64,000 nt of DNA from Beroe ovata (GCA_946803715.1 CAMPET010000020.1:91200-155199), one strand, 5' to 3'; numbered from the stretch's first letter, positions 1 to 12,196 are shown. Notes: generated by a model not told the origin, from the sequence alone. Numbers and translations are program-made.

Positions 1-243
1 CGGGGNGTGTGTGTGTGTGTTCTCAGCAAGCTATCTTACTTGAATCTTTAGATTTTGTTTTTACACAAATATCATGTCTAGATTAGCCCCTCTTAAGTTC
101 ATGAGTAGGTAGATCGTCGTACAGCAAAGTTCAGCAGCTAGCGATTTGTGTCTCTATTGTTCTTGCACTGTCTCTCAGACGCGCAGTCATCAAACGTACG
201 ATTGACCAAAGTTCTCAGTCAACATTTCATCTGCAAAGCTCCC

Positions 244-1492
244 TCACATTTCAGTAGTAACAGTAACTTCATTGTGACTCTTTACTCGACCAAGCATTCG
301 TTTCCATTGCTCTCTATAGAGATTCGACCTCACTAAGATGATGAGCGGATTGATGGCCGATATGGCGGCATTAGAAAACGGGAACCTCAGGAATGCCAGA
401 TAGTTTATCGCCGCCACTTGATCCGGTCGGAGAAGAGTAACACAAACGGATGTGATGGTGAAAACGAGCTGGCTACAGAGGAGCAAGTTGATCATCATGA
501 CTGTTTGACAAGCTTTGCAATTTCCACCAGGCAGCCCACTCTTCACTCTCTCCTTACGAACTTTACCCAGGGCATACATGCTGGTAAACGCGCTGCCCTT
601 GGCTACCGCTATAATGGTGAAGTAGGTGCCCGTATAGACGTAGAAAGAGGAGCAAGGGGATGTAAAGTCGAAGTCGAGGACTTGTTGAGAGTATGGGTGC
701 CAGTGCAACTTTCCGGAGTTCTCCATCACGGTAGAGAGTATGGACAGGAAGATGAGAGATCCTGGAAAACGGGGATGTGAGAATTTGGAGAAATTTAGGA
801 GTGATCTGCTCAACTCGTCGATAAATGAGACCTAATTCGTGGAAATGTTTCAATCTCAGCCGGAACCACCCTCAGCCACTTACCTCCTACTCCAAGTAGA
901 GTCATCGAATACCACAGCTTCATCTTAATGAAAGGTCTCAGTATCTTGATACACCTGACCACACCTAGAACCGCAGCAGTAAGAAGGCTGAACGAGAACA
1001 TGCTATTCCTCAGAACTGTGTACCAAATCATCCAGTTCTCTACTGGGGTGTCCACAGGGGTGTCCACAGATGTGTCCACCTTTTCAGCAGGTGTTAGGAG
1101 TCCCCACATCAGCAGAGGCAGAGTCAGGAGGCAGGTTAAGAAATCGCTGGTGGTCAGGGTTTGGAACAGGATAGCGGAAGTGTTCTGTTTCGATTTGAAG
1201 TGGTGGAAAAATACCTGAGAAATACCTCGGATTGATATGCGATTTCCTGGAAGAAGTTCTCTATATTCAGCATTCCCTGGACGATTGAATCCAAATTTGT
1301 CACTTGGAACAACTAGGTAGGTAATAAGTAGGTATTCACGATGGAAGCTGATCTACTAACCAGTGGATTGGAAATTGTTGAAAGCACGAGAAGACAAAGA
1401 CATATCGCGAAGAACACGTTGTTTAACACGACATCCAGTGTGGTCTTCTGGTGAACCAGCGTCCCATTGGAGTCGTACATGTCACCAAACAT
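244..1492 (-). CDS. Class A (rhodopsin-family) GPCR, 3 exons
   Basis: Three exons (1361-1492, 884-1214, 244-761) splice in phase to a 326-residue seven-helix receptor. The start is the first in-frame ATG, at 1492, giving a short N-terminus with an NGT glycosylation site. TM1 contains ISNPLV at the class A GNxxV position. TM2 holds TTSDFLTCL. TM3 ends in VVRCIKILRPF, so the usual D/ERY is replaced by VRC; prostanoid receptors have ERC here. TM4 spans the second junction. The second extracellular loop has a cysteine (TSPCSS). TM7 has SAINPLIIL, where NPLIL stands for NPxxY. The tail is short, basic then Ser/Thr rich. Expected at the plasma membrane coupling to G proteins; the ligand cannot be inferred. 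An additional upstream non-coding or coding exon is possible because the frame stays open to 1561 without another ATG. Confidence 0.85.
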
Positions 1493-2558
1493 GATATTTA
1501 CCTTTGCAACTATAGGCAAGTAAAGTGTTTGATATAACTGAAAAGTAAAGACGAGAAACAAGCGGTAATTACTTTTGAATTATCATAACTATAAACTTGC
1601 GATGATCGAACGATCATCATGAGATCATTTGCATCGTTAGAGAAAACGGGGCATTTGACGAGCGGGGTATTTCACAAGCGGCTCAGAATTGACGTTGATT
1701 ACCGTATAAAGTTATTAGGTAGGTATGCCACAACGGTCATTTCACCTTTAGGACCATCTCTCTCTCTCTCTCTCTCTCTCTTAGTCTACGTTTATAGATT
1801 TCTATGGACCAAATCCATTTAGCGATGTAATGTTAGAACCCCTGATGCGATTTTACTTCGAACATACGAGCGTAAAGATTGATAGACGATGTTTAAATCA
1901 AATTAGCATTGAACAACTGGTATAAAAATCATGTAAACTATCAAACAATTTTGCACTGGTATCAAATTAATCACTTTTCAATGATCATTGATCAATATCA
2001 GCCGCTACGATATTCCACGAAAGTAATAGACTTAAACAAATGGATCGAATATATTTCAAAATTGTTTTCAGCTGTTATCTCTCTAAATTCGGCTGTCGGG
2101 CACATGGCCTGCATTCAACACCTGCCTGATCTATAATTATTACACCTGAATCCCTGCAGAAATTGCATGAAAATCGATTATTTTCATGCGCTCTTTCACG
2201 GACAGTATCACGCGGAGCTTTGAGAACCATTGTCACGAGTGAACTCCCCGTGAACTCAAGCGGAACATGAGAAGCCTTAGGTTTACATGATCAAATCAGT
2301 TCCTTTGTATCCTTTGAACCAGAGCGTTCCTCATCGAGAAAAGATAACGAAATGAACTTTGTAGAATTGAACAGCTGTTACTAACCAATGGTCTATTTAG
2401 GGGCTACGATATAGCTCGAAACTGGGAAAGAGTCAATTTTGTGAAACATAAGACGGGCAACTCTAGTTATGTCCAAATCGTTAATGATCCAGTAATTTGA
2501 CTGGAACTAGGTAGTTAACATTACATTCCACTTGCAGCGGTAATAATAGCTGAGAATC
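1493..2558. other. Intergenic region between divergent GPCR and WD40 genes
   Basis: About 1.1 kb separating two divergently transcribed genes, so it should hold both promoters. It contains a short (TC)n run near 1756-1780. I see no convincing coding exon or transposon. Confidence 0.5.
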
Positions 2559-5500
2559 ATGCTTCACTCAGGCTTGCTGGGACAGTTTGCGGTGATGACT
2601 AACGGCACAATGAACGATAGTATCCATGCCATGACGACTAACAGAAACAACAGTCTACTGATAACCGGGGATACATCAGGATGGGTATCGGTGAGTGGTG
2701 TCCACTGTAATTGTGGACAATTATCATGTTTGCTGCAATTTTGTAGACACCCAATTTATCGTGATGATCATACCTTGTTAATTATGCTGACATCATTTAG
2801 TGACAGTAATCGCTATGCGTATGTCATACAACTGCTCCAAATTCAACCTCATGGCCTGTATATTTGAACTCCTAGAGTAATTCCAGATCCTTGACTATGA
2901 AGTCCACTTGCCCAAATATTACGTGTTCACAGCAGGTATTCGCCATGAATGCATAACTGCACAGTATTCCCACACCAGGTATTCGACATTTCCCGGTGGT
3001 GTTTCAACATGGACACTGCACGTCGCTACGCAACGAACGCCGTGCACGTGCAACCTGCGCCACCTCTTGACGCGCCACCTCTAAACGCCCATTTTCGGTG
3101 TCACCTGAACACCATAACGAACGTGGAGCTAGTACCGGTTCAGAACCTGATCATAACATCCAGCACGGACTGCTCTATTCGGGTCTGGAGCACCACCGGA
3201 ACTTATATTGGTAAGTGGGACCCCAATATGATATTGGAAACATACATCAGTCATGGCTTATTTCTCCACGAAAATTTTAGCATCACGGAGTTGAGTTTAT
3301 TTCCTTTATCCCCCAATTTGCAGGGACATTTGGTCAGAGTGAGATTTGGCGAGCACGTCCATCCAGCGCAGATGAGTTCAATCTACCGGACGATATCAAG
3401 GCAAGTATGACAGAGGATCAACTGAACAAGTTCAGGAGGAAAAAGAGACGGTTTAACCCGTGGAAGTGAGTTGTCGAGTTGTGTGATTATCGTACTCCCA
3501 TATCTACTCCTCAGTCAAACTCCCACCCTCACTTAATAACCTCACCTAATCCCACTAATCAAACTCCTCACTCAATCCCTCATTCTTATCAGTGTGGTGA
3601 AAAACGTGATGGCGTTCACGAAGAACGCACATCAACTCGAGAACAACGAAATTGACCAATACCTAGAGAAGGATGACACATTCCGCATATCGGAAACTTG
3701 TGACAGGAGTTATATACTCGGGAAGGCTTACCATAGGACTACCCGCCCACGACTTCCCATGGTGAGATCAACCCAAATTAGACTACCCGAATCAGGTGCA
3801 AATTTCGCACTTTCTGAATATCAACCAACCACTTGTTAATATGCAATGCATTGTTCAGTTGTGTGACTTGTTTACAAGTATGTATCAGGGGCTTTTGTGT
3901 GATGTAGGTAAACTGTTTAATCAGTTCCGTAATTAACATTAGCGTCTCATTAAATGACGATTATATACCAGATCATGCGTGCTGGATAATTAATAGGTAG
4001 TGACAAGGGGATAGAAATTAAGCTAGCAAACGCCTGAGACCCTTATCTGACCCCTTATTTGACGAATACTGGCATAGGGCGTGGTCAAATTGTACAATTA
4101 AAATGAGAACTAGATCATAATATAAGGAAATATTTTTGAGATTTCAGACTAATAAAACCGACTTTTGTACTTAGTGTTTGGGTCGGTTGACCCAGCTCAT
4201 CGAGTTTAGTTCATTGTGTAGTGATGTGTAGCCATGGGTTCAGGTCGAATGTAGTGGCTCTATCATCGGTGTTGATGACCTAAACGCAATACAAATACAG
4301 TCTTGGGTTCTGTTCATGCTGCAGCTAGTATCAATCGTGACGGGGAATGTTAGCAGGATCTAGCCTAATCCTCTGCCCCATGAGTTGATCTAGCTGTAAC
4401 AGAACTTGGCTGCTGCATAGCGCATGACCAGAACACTTGACTATAAACTGAACGATACAAATGACAATACACTTCACCCCATGACATGATACATGACACT
4501 CACATCGCTTAGTTGAGACCAGACCCAGCTCAACTACGTGGATAATAGCGGTGAACTAGGGGTCTTTTACTCCACATGGCAATTTTGTCGTCCATCATCT
4601 ATACCCTATCATCGTTTCCAATGTAATTTTGATCGCCGAGTCCATTTTTTGAGGTCAGAAAGCACTGGGTAACCGGACTGTTGTCCGAAGCGGACTCTTG
4701 TCCGGTTAGGGTTAGGGTTAGGGTTAGGGTTAGGAGACGTTTTCGGACAANTGCCCCATGAGTTGATCTAGCTGTAACAGAACTTGGCTGCTGCATAGCG
4801 CATGACCAGAACACTTCCAACTCATGATATGACACATGACACTCACATCGCTTAGTTGAGGCCAGACCCGACTTAACTACATGGATACAGCGATTATCTA
4901 AGGGTCTTTTGCTCCACGTGGCAATTTTGTCGTCAATCATCTATACCCTATCATCGTTTCCTATGTAATTTTGATCGCTGATTCCATTTTTAGGTCGGAA
5001 AGCACTGTGACCGCCGCTTTTGGCAATAAGGGGTCGGATAAGGGTCTCAGACGTTATCTCACTCAATGTTTTAACCTTTATCATCGCTTCCTATGTAATT
5101 TTGAACGCTGTGAAGGTCCTGAAGCTCTGTGACCATCACCTGTGTCATTTTACGTTAATTTTCGCGTATTCATGTCGGTTTTCATCAATGGCAGCAACAC
5201 TAGTAATTTTTAGTAAAACAATAAATTTATCGGTCACAAAAGCATTATTTTCGTATGCGGCGAACGACGAATACATTTCTCAAGTTGCAACTTGCGCGTT
5301 CTTGTAAGCACTCACTGTGACATTAAAGAGCCGCGCGCAGAGGTATTCGCGCGCCGCGCACTTTTTCCGACTCGAATTCCTCACATTTCAGCGAACGGTT
5401 GAGTTAGATCAAAAGTGTGGCAGTGTCCAAGCGTACAGTCAGCTAGATAAGAAGGACATGGTAACCGATCCAGTTATCCCAAATCCTCCCAATCATATGA

Positions 5501-6154
5501 AGATCCATGGCAGAGAGGGACTTCCCAAATTCAATGCTCAATCGCTTGGTATGATGATAGTGAAATTCTATTTACTTGTTCTCATTCATTCCCCTTCTCT
5601 TGCAACAAATTTCTATTTCCGTCCTCTATTTATCTATTTTGAAACAACATTCCGACTATATCTACTACTACAATGTTGTCTCATTCAGAACGCATAGCAT
5701 CGGAGCAGTTAAAGCTCGCCAGCAAGTATCTTCGGAATGATAACGACGATAACGCTGAGGCTGACTCTGAGATTAGCGTGGCAAGAAGTAGGAAGTATAC
5801 TGAGAAGAACCTGTTCCCTCACGGGTGTGTTTTCATCGATAACACAGTTTGGGTATCATGTTTATCACAGGGAACGTTGTTAGATAGGTAAAGGATAAAG
5901 ATTGAGACTTGGGTACCAATCCTCGAGTATCATTATCAGTGAATACAACATTCCTCAGGACATTCGGTTCCGGAAAGAAGGACTGCACCTCAAACTCGGA
6001 TAACAACCACCTTGGTAACCCAGACTTATTGCTGAGAAACGTGTTGAATGTGAAGAAAGCTGCACGGCGGTTTGGCGGCAAGAGGAATGGATTGCCACCC
6101 CTGGGAGTTGGCAATAACCATAGTGAGGCGGCAGCCACTGACCAGACCTCTTGA
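2559..6154 (+). CDS. Short WD40-repeat protein of WDR49/WDR64 type, 7 exons
   Basis: Exons 2559-2690, 2979-3210, 3324-3465, 3593-3761, 5392-5548, 5689-5887 and 5959-6154 join in phase to 408 residues. The first exons carry two WD-like blades: ITGDTSGWVSVFDI across junction 1, and LIITSSTDCSIRVW, followed by YIGTFGQSEIW. The TxGTFGQ-x-W signature is typical of the last propeller blade of WDR49/WDR64-like proteins, which are often ciliary; that role is inference. The rest is charged and low-complexity: a KFRRKKRRF basic patch, then Asp/Asn-rich stretches and a basic C-terminus. Full family members have far more blades, so this looks like a C-terminal-only version; divergent placement against the GPCR leaves little room for missing 5' exons. 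Intron 4 (about 1.6 kb) contains an inverted-repeat element. Identity of the last three exons rests on splice phase only. Confidence 0.65.
4374..5007 (+). repeat. Two diverged direct copies of a ~270-bp unit
   Basis: The segment starting GCCCCATGAGTTGATCTAGC at about 4376 is repeated from about 4752. Both copies continue through the same landmarks: CATAGCGCATGACCAG, CACTCACATCGCTTAGTTGAG, and ATCTATACCCTATCATCG, ending near 4668 and 5007. The second copy begins directly after an N at 4751, so an assembly join could contribute to the apparent duplication. Confidence 0.75.
4704..4734 (+). repeat. Interstitial TTAGGG-type repeat
   Basis: About five consecutive copies of the metazoan telomere hexamer lie between the two copies of the intronic direct repeat. 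Too short to be a chromosome end; it is an internal telomere-like tract. Confidence 0.9.
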
Positions 6155-6844
6155 TGAGTATTATAGCTCGTGCTATGTAGCGGTAAGATGCATGTTTCGC
6201 TCATCACACTTCATCACATCACATCAAGTTAGAGGGAAGGAGAGATGTATCATTATTTAGATCTTGCAGGCAAGAATGACTCGTTATTTAATAACTATAT
6301 CCATTGATTTGGTAATGATTTTACTGAGACCCTGGTAAGCACTAAGCAACCATTTTCAATTCTAAGTTCTTCATCATTTACATTTTTTGAAGTTTCAAGC
6401 TTCTTGTTATTAGACACGGCGATGTTGTAATCCAACCATCGATTTTAGTCTGCCGTTTGGCATCTACTCAGATATTTGATTCACTTAGATCCTAAACAAA
6501 AAAAGCGCCAAAGGAAAGCCCATCTCCATTGGAGCAAAGTGGTTACTCGTTACTTGGCCCTTGGGAAGTTTTCCATCATTGCACAACTTATCGCCTGTCA
6601 CTCGATAGTAGACTGCTGGGTGTGTTGAATATGATATGAAAAGGGTTGTGATTCACACACTCACTAGTCACTGGCATACGATACTCATTATAATCAGTAG
6701 TATAATAGTTCAGTTTTACATGCCCCCCCTCTCCCCCTTCCATTTTGAGGGTGTAAACAATGGGACCGCGTCTTTGTTGACGCTATACCAACCTCCGTGC
6801 ATTCGCCATATTACACTCTAACGCCTGCTGCACTTTGCTCGTGT

Positions 6845-6875
<31 letters not shown>

Positions 6876-7748
6876 GGGGATGGGTGTNNNNNNNNNNNNN
6901 NNNNNNNNNNNNGACCACAGAGTGTGTGTGTGTGTGTGCGGTTGCTCCTTGTTTCATCCCTAGTTTTGCCAGATATCGTGTGTTTTTATCACCCTATCTG
7001 CTTTTCTGAGCTGAGATACTTAGATTTCGTATCCATAGCGCATAGTATTTTTCTACGAAAACAAATAGGTCCATTATTTTGCTAACCTCTATGAATTAAG
7101 TATACCCCCTTGCTATGTGGTGAAAAAGAAACCGAAATAATAAGTGTTTTGTTTAACTGGTTCATATCCCCACAGATATCCAATACAATGCGCCTCGTAA
7201 TAATAGAGTTGTACTCTATTGTAATTTTCACCCTTACCATGATATCCTTTTCACTGTACTTACCCATTGATATCGAAAAGCTTGGTTTCTTTAGGCAGTA
7301 TTTGACTAGTTTTACTCATGTTGGCTCAAAAGTTTTCCGATTTGCTTAACCAAATGCAAGCGTGAGATTTCCTTGGATTTGCTCTTTGTGATATTGATAC
7401 CCATGACAATGTGCTTCGTATCCACAATGCGAGTGTGCGTATTAGATCCACCCTTTAATCAGATAATCATGTAACAAATGCTGGACTTGCTGGTCTTGTA
7501 ACGAACTGTAGTCCTGTAGTAGTCACACCTTACTTCTACCCCCATCAGCTGATGATACTGGTGATTGAATCACAGTCTGTTCATGTAGAAACGTGCTCAA
7601 TCACCATGTTTTCGATCCTGAATTATAAAACCCTCGGCACATAATTGAACCCTCCCACTCTCGAGTTCAGAATAATAGTTTTCCGCCTAAAATTACATCT
7701 GTCTGCTGTTGTAAGTAGTGCAAAACCATATGAATATCATTAGTCGTC
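6155..7748. other. Intergenic region with GT repeat and assembly gap
   Basis: Between the WD40 gene and the exon at 7749. It contains a (GT)n tract at about 6840-6876, a 25-base N run at 6888-6912, and more GT at 6921-6938. Beyond this I see no gene or transposon signature. Confidence 0.6.
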
Positions 7749-7967
7749 ATGGCAACACCAGCCGATGGCAAGTTGAGCTCGGCTCTCGGCACAATCCAGG
7801 ACTTGTCTTCGGACAACGTTCATCGGCTTGGTGCGGCCATCGGTTCCTTCCGGGGGACATCGCAAGAAACCGCCAAGGAAATTATGGAGGTTGTATCCAC
7901 GGGTGCTAATTCCTCGATAAACTTCGTGAATACGAAAATAACGCAATTGAGAGATGTTATTCATGAT
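7749..7967 (+). CDS. Small helical exon, possible N-terminal extension of G-beta
   Basis: A 73-codon open frame opens with an ATG within GTCATGGCAAC and ends in codon phase 0 at a consensus donor (GAT then GTGAGT). The product is polar and helix-prone (SFRGTSQETAKEIMEVVSTG, then TKITQLRDVIHD) and resembles no family I recognise. The next good same-strand acceptor in the same phase is at 9794, six bases before the G-beta ATG. Splicing there would add 75 residues in frame to G-beta. Alternatively this is the first exon of an unrelated short gene whose other exons I did not find, or a chance frame. Confidence 0.4.
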
Positions 7968-9027
7968 GTGAGTTTCTATGGCATGATGAGGTGTGACGTG
8001 CAACACTCACTGCGTCCCTAGGAGCGATGGGCATACTCTCTACTCCCCTGCATTCATATTGCCGCATGTGGGTTTAATACGCACTTTTTGAGTTCTGAGA
8101 AGCATTTTTCGTCACTTTCAATATATTTGCGGGAATTTTGTGGGTGAGTAATCAGTATATTCTGCACATTATAGGCACGCCACAATTCTGAGGATTTTGG
8201 AGAGTTAGACCATTCTAAGGGTCATGTGAGTTGTGAATGATGCAAGCAAATGCATGGGATGATTTCACACTTTCTAGCAGGCAGAACGATTCCATGCCAT
8301 TTTACTGAAATATCGTCAGTAGCACTTTGAAAATTTGAACGATGTCTTTTTTTTCCATTTTCGCTAAATTCGCGTGCGACCTTTGATTTCAACATCACTT
8401 TTATCCGCGAAAGTGAATGCAGAATGCCACGAAAGTGACCAATGGTCACTGACCATCGGTAAACTTCTCTCCACTCAAATAACTGTTACTAGACTTCCAT
8501 TACTAGGTGTTTTAATTCATCATTATCATATTTAATCTTAAACTTCTAATTCCAAACCTTATGTGTATACCGTATAATGTCTGCGACATGACGCTGCTAT
8601 TTGAATTTATGCTTGCACTTGTAGATTCTTTGACCTTAGTCTCAGACATATAAACACAGACACAGACACACGCACACACAGACACACGCACACACACACA
8701 CGCACACAGACACGCACACACACACATTCCCCACGGCTCTATAATATAGAAAATAGATGCCTCCCCTATCATTGTTACTTGTGTTAGTACACTAATCATT
8801 CACTATACCAAGGGGGTTGGGATGATGGCTGAATAGGCTCCCTCCCTCTCTACCCCCGGTTTATACCAGCTCTCTCACACACACACACGTCACACACACA
8901 CACACACACNTGACAATCAATGAGTAATTACCGTTCTTAATTGGTTCTACTTGATGCTTCAGATTGAGATTGGTTGGAAATCCATGATTACTTGATCATA
9001 TATCACCATACACATACACTTACAGTA

Positions 9028-9058
<31 letters not shown>

Positions 9059-9794
9059 CACACACTCACACACACACTCACACACACACAGACACACACA
9101 CTCCCTGCTCATGTTTATCATATACGTATGCGGAGGGGCGAGGGGGGTTTGATATAGAGGGGTAGGGGGTCTGGGATCTCACTATTGTACACATGTGTGC
9201 TAGTGACCTGAGCAAGGGAGAGATTATACCACTTAGATTGTTATAGCGAGTGTATTCAGCGTGCTTTGATTTAAGCGGAGGCTTGTTTTAGAAGTTGTGA
9301 AAAACCACGTCTATTTGAGTATGACTTGTTATGAGCCTGATTGTATATATGAGCCGCGTGTTCCTTCAAGTGACTCGACTTTTCAGTACTCCTGGCTTTT
9401 ATTCAGTTATAAATATAAGCACATCCCTTGGTTGTTCATTTATTACTTTCAATTTCCAGCTCTATGGCTGAGGATACTGCACTATAAATTGCATGCATAT
9501 TGCATAAAGCATTGGACTTGGAGAGACATATTTCGCTCGAATATCATGCTGGATTGCAAAATGTTTTTCATTTTCACCATCACTCATTTTCACCAGATCA
9601 TTCCAGGGAAAAGAACAGACATATATTGAGATGTCACTTTCATATCTGGTTCGATCTTACCAGTCCTCATCAGATCGCCTCCCCCAATCACACGTGACTG
9701 CTCATGACACGTGACTACTGACGCGTGGCCCCCAACGCATTACTGCTATTGCTAACACACGTGATTTCTATGTAACACGTGCTATTCTCAACAG
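7968..9794. other. Intron or intergenic stretch with CA repeats and E-boxes
   Basis: Contains CA-rich microsatellites at about 8652-8725, 8875-8909 (with an N at 8910) and 9029-9100. Near its right end, CACGTG occurs at about 9691, 9708, 9758 and 9776, immediately upstream of the G-beta start codon, which looks promoter-like. No coding exon recognised. Confidence 0.6.
9690..9782. promoter_or_regulatory. Cluster of four CACGTG E-boxes upstream of G-beta
   Basis: Four palindromic CACGTG cores lie within about 90 bp that end 20 bp before the G-beta ATG, with CCCCCAATCA next to the first. CACGTG is the core bound by bHLH-zip factors (USF, MYC/MAX, MITF/TFE). The location suggests a proximal promoter for a short G-beta transcript; this is inference from position. 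Confidence 0.45.
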
Positions 9795-9800
9795 CAGCAG

Positions 9801-11545
9801 ATGGGGCCGGAGGAGGAAATTGCTGGTTTAAAGGAGCAGATAGCGGAAGCGAGGCGTAATGTGTGCGATGCTAACATCGTGGAGGCCGCAGCTGAGATTG
9901 AGTCACTGAAACTTGCCATTAAATTGAAGAAAAACCTTAGGGGACATCTCACTAAGGTTTGATTCCAGGTTCACAATATGATCTACTAGAGTTCGCGGCC
10001 TACCTACCGCGGCCTAGCACGGAAAACTTCCGTGCTTCTGACATTTGTTGATATAAGGTCGCAGATTAATTATTCATTCATGAAAATGTGACAGGTGTAT
10101 GATCTTGATTGGTCTCGTGACAGTAGACATGTTGTCTCAGCGTCCCAAGACTCCAGACTTCTAGTCTGGGATACTTACAGTGGGAACAAAATGAACGCTA
10201 TCCTTCTCAATTGTGCCTGGGTGACGGGGTGTGCTTTCGCACCTTCGGGTGAGTCAATGATGGGAGGTGGAGTGCATCGTGATTCAATCTTTCATTGGGT
10301 GGGGTCATATTTCATCATATTATAGTTCTAATTCTATAACGGTGTTGATGGGGGCCCGATCATTGTGATGCAATTTGGTTTACATCTATCTACCCCCAGG
10401 ACTGATGGTAGCAAGTGGTGGTCTCGATAATGTGTGCTCAGTCTTTACCCTGGATGACAAGGAGCAGGGTGGGAAGGTACAGATTTAAAAATAAACCATC
10501 ATTTAGTTCTTTCCATATGCCTGAAACTTCCACCAACTAGGTTAACTCATCAAAATTTGTTAAACATCAATTGGATTGGCGTTCATCATTCATGTTTTCA
10601 TGATTGAACTCCTTGCAGTTGACCAAAGTTTTGACCGGGCATGACGGCTACATGTCCGATTGTGTTTTCATGAACGATCAGCAGATTCTCACTAGCTCAG
10701 GGGATCAGAGCTGTATCCTTTGGGATATCAAAACAGGTTACAAACATCGCACAGAATAAGTCACTGACTGATAATTACAAACTCGCCAACTAGCTAGCGA
10801 ACAAAAAAACAAACAGACAGACATACTGATACAGGCAAACAAACAAATAATCGATGAGTTTCTCGCCACACTTTCTCCATGTATTTCTGTAAATTCAGGT
10901 CAGCAAATCACAAGTCTGAAGGACCATGTTGGAGAGGTGGACTGTCTCGCGATTCACGATGACTTTAACCAGGTCTTGTCAGGTAAACACTGTGAGCATG
11001 ATGACTGCTATATCATGGTAACCATGGTAATCATGAGAACGTGGTTGTCATGGTAATGACATCAGAGTTCACAAAATGAAATGATCATACCAAGTCGAAT
11101 TCCACTCACCTCTTCTCCCCCGCCCCCAGGCTCGACCGACATGACAGTTAAACTATGGGATCTGAGGGAGGGTATTCCCAACCAAACACTCCCCGGACAC
11201 GAGGGCGATATCACGGCTGTCGAGTGGATGCCCACTGGTAACGCGTTCATCACCGCTAGCACTGACGGATCATCCCGGCTGTTTGATCTTCGTGCAGATC
11301 AGGAGCTCGCGTTCTACTGTCTCCAGGAACCGGCTCCGGCCAGTTCCGTCTCAGTTAGTCCGTCTGGTCGAGTCGTGTTCACCGGATACGATGATTTCAC
11401 CGTCATCGTGTGGGATGCGCTCAAGTGTGAGAATGTAGCGTCGTTGGCTGGTCATGATAACCGGGTTAGTTGTCTGGGTGTTGATAGAGAGGGAATCTCC
11501 CTTTGTACTGGCAGCTGGGACTCATTCCTCAAGACATGGGGGTAA
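9801..11545 (+). CDS. Heterotrimeric G-protein beta subunit, 6 exons
   Basis: Exons 9801-9956, 10095-10248, 10400-10476, 10619-10736, 10899-10982 and 11130-11545 join in phase to 334 residues, near the usual 340. The N-terminal helix (EEEIAGLKEQIAEARRNV) is the coiled coil that pairs with G-gamma. Seven WD40 blades follow, with family-specific blocks: RGHLTKVYDLDW, SASQDSRLLVWD, GGLDNVCSVF, TSSGDQSCILWD, STDMTVKLWDLREG, STDGSSRLFDLRADQEL, GYDDFTVIVWDALK and GHDNRVSCLG. It ends in SWDSFLKTWG where typical G-beta ends in IWN. Together with G-gamma it would bind G-alpha at the plasma membrane and signal downstream of GPCRs. Blade sequences are more diverged than usual for G-beta 1-4, so it may be a second, faster-evolving paralogue. 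The final codon overlaps a donor-like GGTAAG. Confidence 0.95.
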
Positions 11546-11950
11546 GAGGAGGAGGAAAACGTGATTGTGAACACGTTGTCACGTGTTGTCATGTGTCACG
11601 TGACATTATAGAGTCGGCCGTCGCCAGGCCATGGTATCTAGAAGTAGAAATAGCTGACCTTTCGTCGAGGAGAACTTGACTTAACCGTAGTACAATGTAC
11701 ATTCGCGTAATATCCAATAGAAATAGAATCTGTAAGTTTTTTAAATTTTGTTGGCGATATCAAAACTTTTGCAAACCTCAGCAATTGCATCACTGAAGTT
11801 TGCAAACCTGATACCGCTAAACCGCTTGTTTGTAATAATGACTACAGTTACACTTACACTACAGACTCTGACTATGTGTACGCTGTAGTGCTGTACGGCT
11901 TTAATATGACAATGACTATATGACATATGTGCACGTCTACATGCATTATG
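11546..11950. other. G-beta 3' flank
   Basis: The first 60 bp hold CACGTG cores at about 11580 and 11597 (the second within GTCACGTGAC). The remainder is AT-rich with no recognisable feature. Confidence 0.5.
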
Positions 11951-11952
11951 CT

Positions 11953-12093
11953 TTGTCAGATTTTATCTGTCCACTGTTTAACTTTAATTTCTTGCGGCCT
12001 TGCGGGTTTCATCGAACTTTTATTCGATTCGCGAAGGCCGATGAAGGCGCGCGCGCGCTGCGCGCAAGAAACAGTGGACAGATAACATTCGGC
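11953..12093. repeat. GC-rich palindromic element, copy 1
   Basis: Begins TTTGTCAGATTTTATCTGTC and ends with the inverted counterpart (AAACAGTGGACAGATAAC). The arms contain ATCTGTCCACTGTTT in opposite orientations around a CGCGCG-rich centre with GAAGGC motifs. A whole-element fold-back of this type is characteristic of MITEs. Confidence 0.75.
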
Positions 12094-12133
12094 AACTTTA
12101 TTCAACTTCAAATTCATTTAATTTTATATTGTT

Positions 12134-12196
12134 TTGTCAGATTTTATCTGACCTCAGTTTCTCGCGCGAGAAACAGGTCAGGTAACATCTGACAAA
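12134..12196. repeat. GC-rich palindromic element, copy 2 (short)
   Basis: A near-perfect hairpin: TTGTCAGATTTTATCTGACC at the left, TCTCGCGCGAGA at the centre, and GGTCAGGTAACATCTGACAA at the right. It is a minimal copy of the same family. Confidence 0.85.

Larger units (their letters stand above)
4028..5056. mobile_element. Non-autonomous TIR element in a WD40-gene intron
   Basis: A roughly 30-bp sequence at 4031-4060 (containing CCTGAGACCCTTATCTGA) reappears as its reverse complement at 5025-5053 with only a few mismatches, bounding about 1.0 kb. No transposase reading frame is visible inside. The interior holds two diverged direct copies of a ~270-bp unit and a telomere-like run. It lies within intron 4 of the WD40-protein gene. 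Best read as a MITE-like or otherwise non-autonomous DNA transposon; target-site duplication was not resolved. Confidence 0.6.

Noticed and set aside
2892-2939. Possible exon ILDYEVHLPKYYVF in the first WD40 intron
   Set aside because: Including it breaks codon phase, whereas direct splicing from 2690 to 2979 gives a canonical WD blade (GWVSVFDI).
8512-8799. Cys/Val-rich frame over CA repeats
   Set aside because: Translation of a (CA/GT)n microsatellite.
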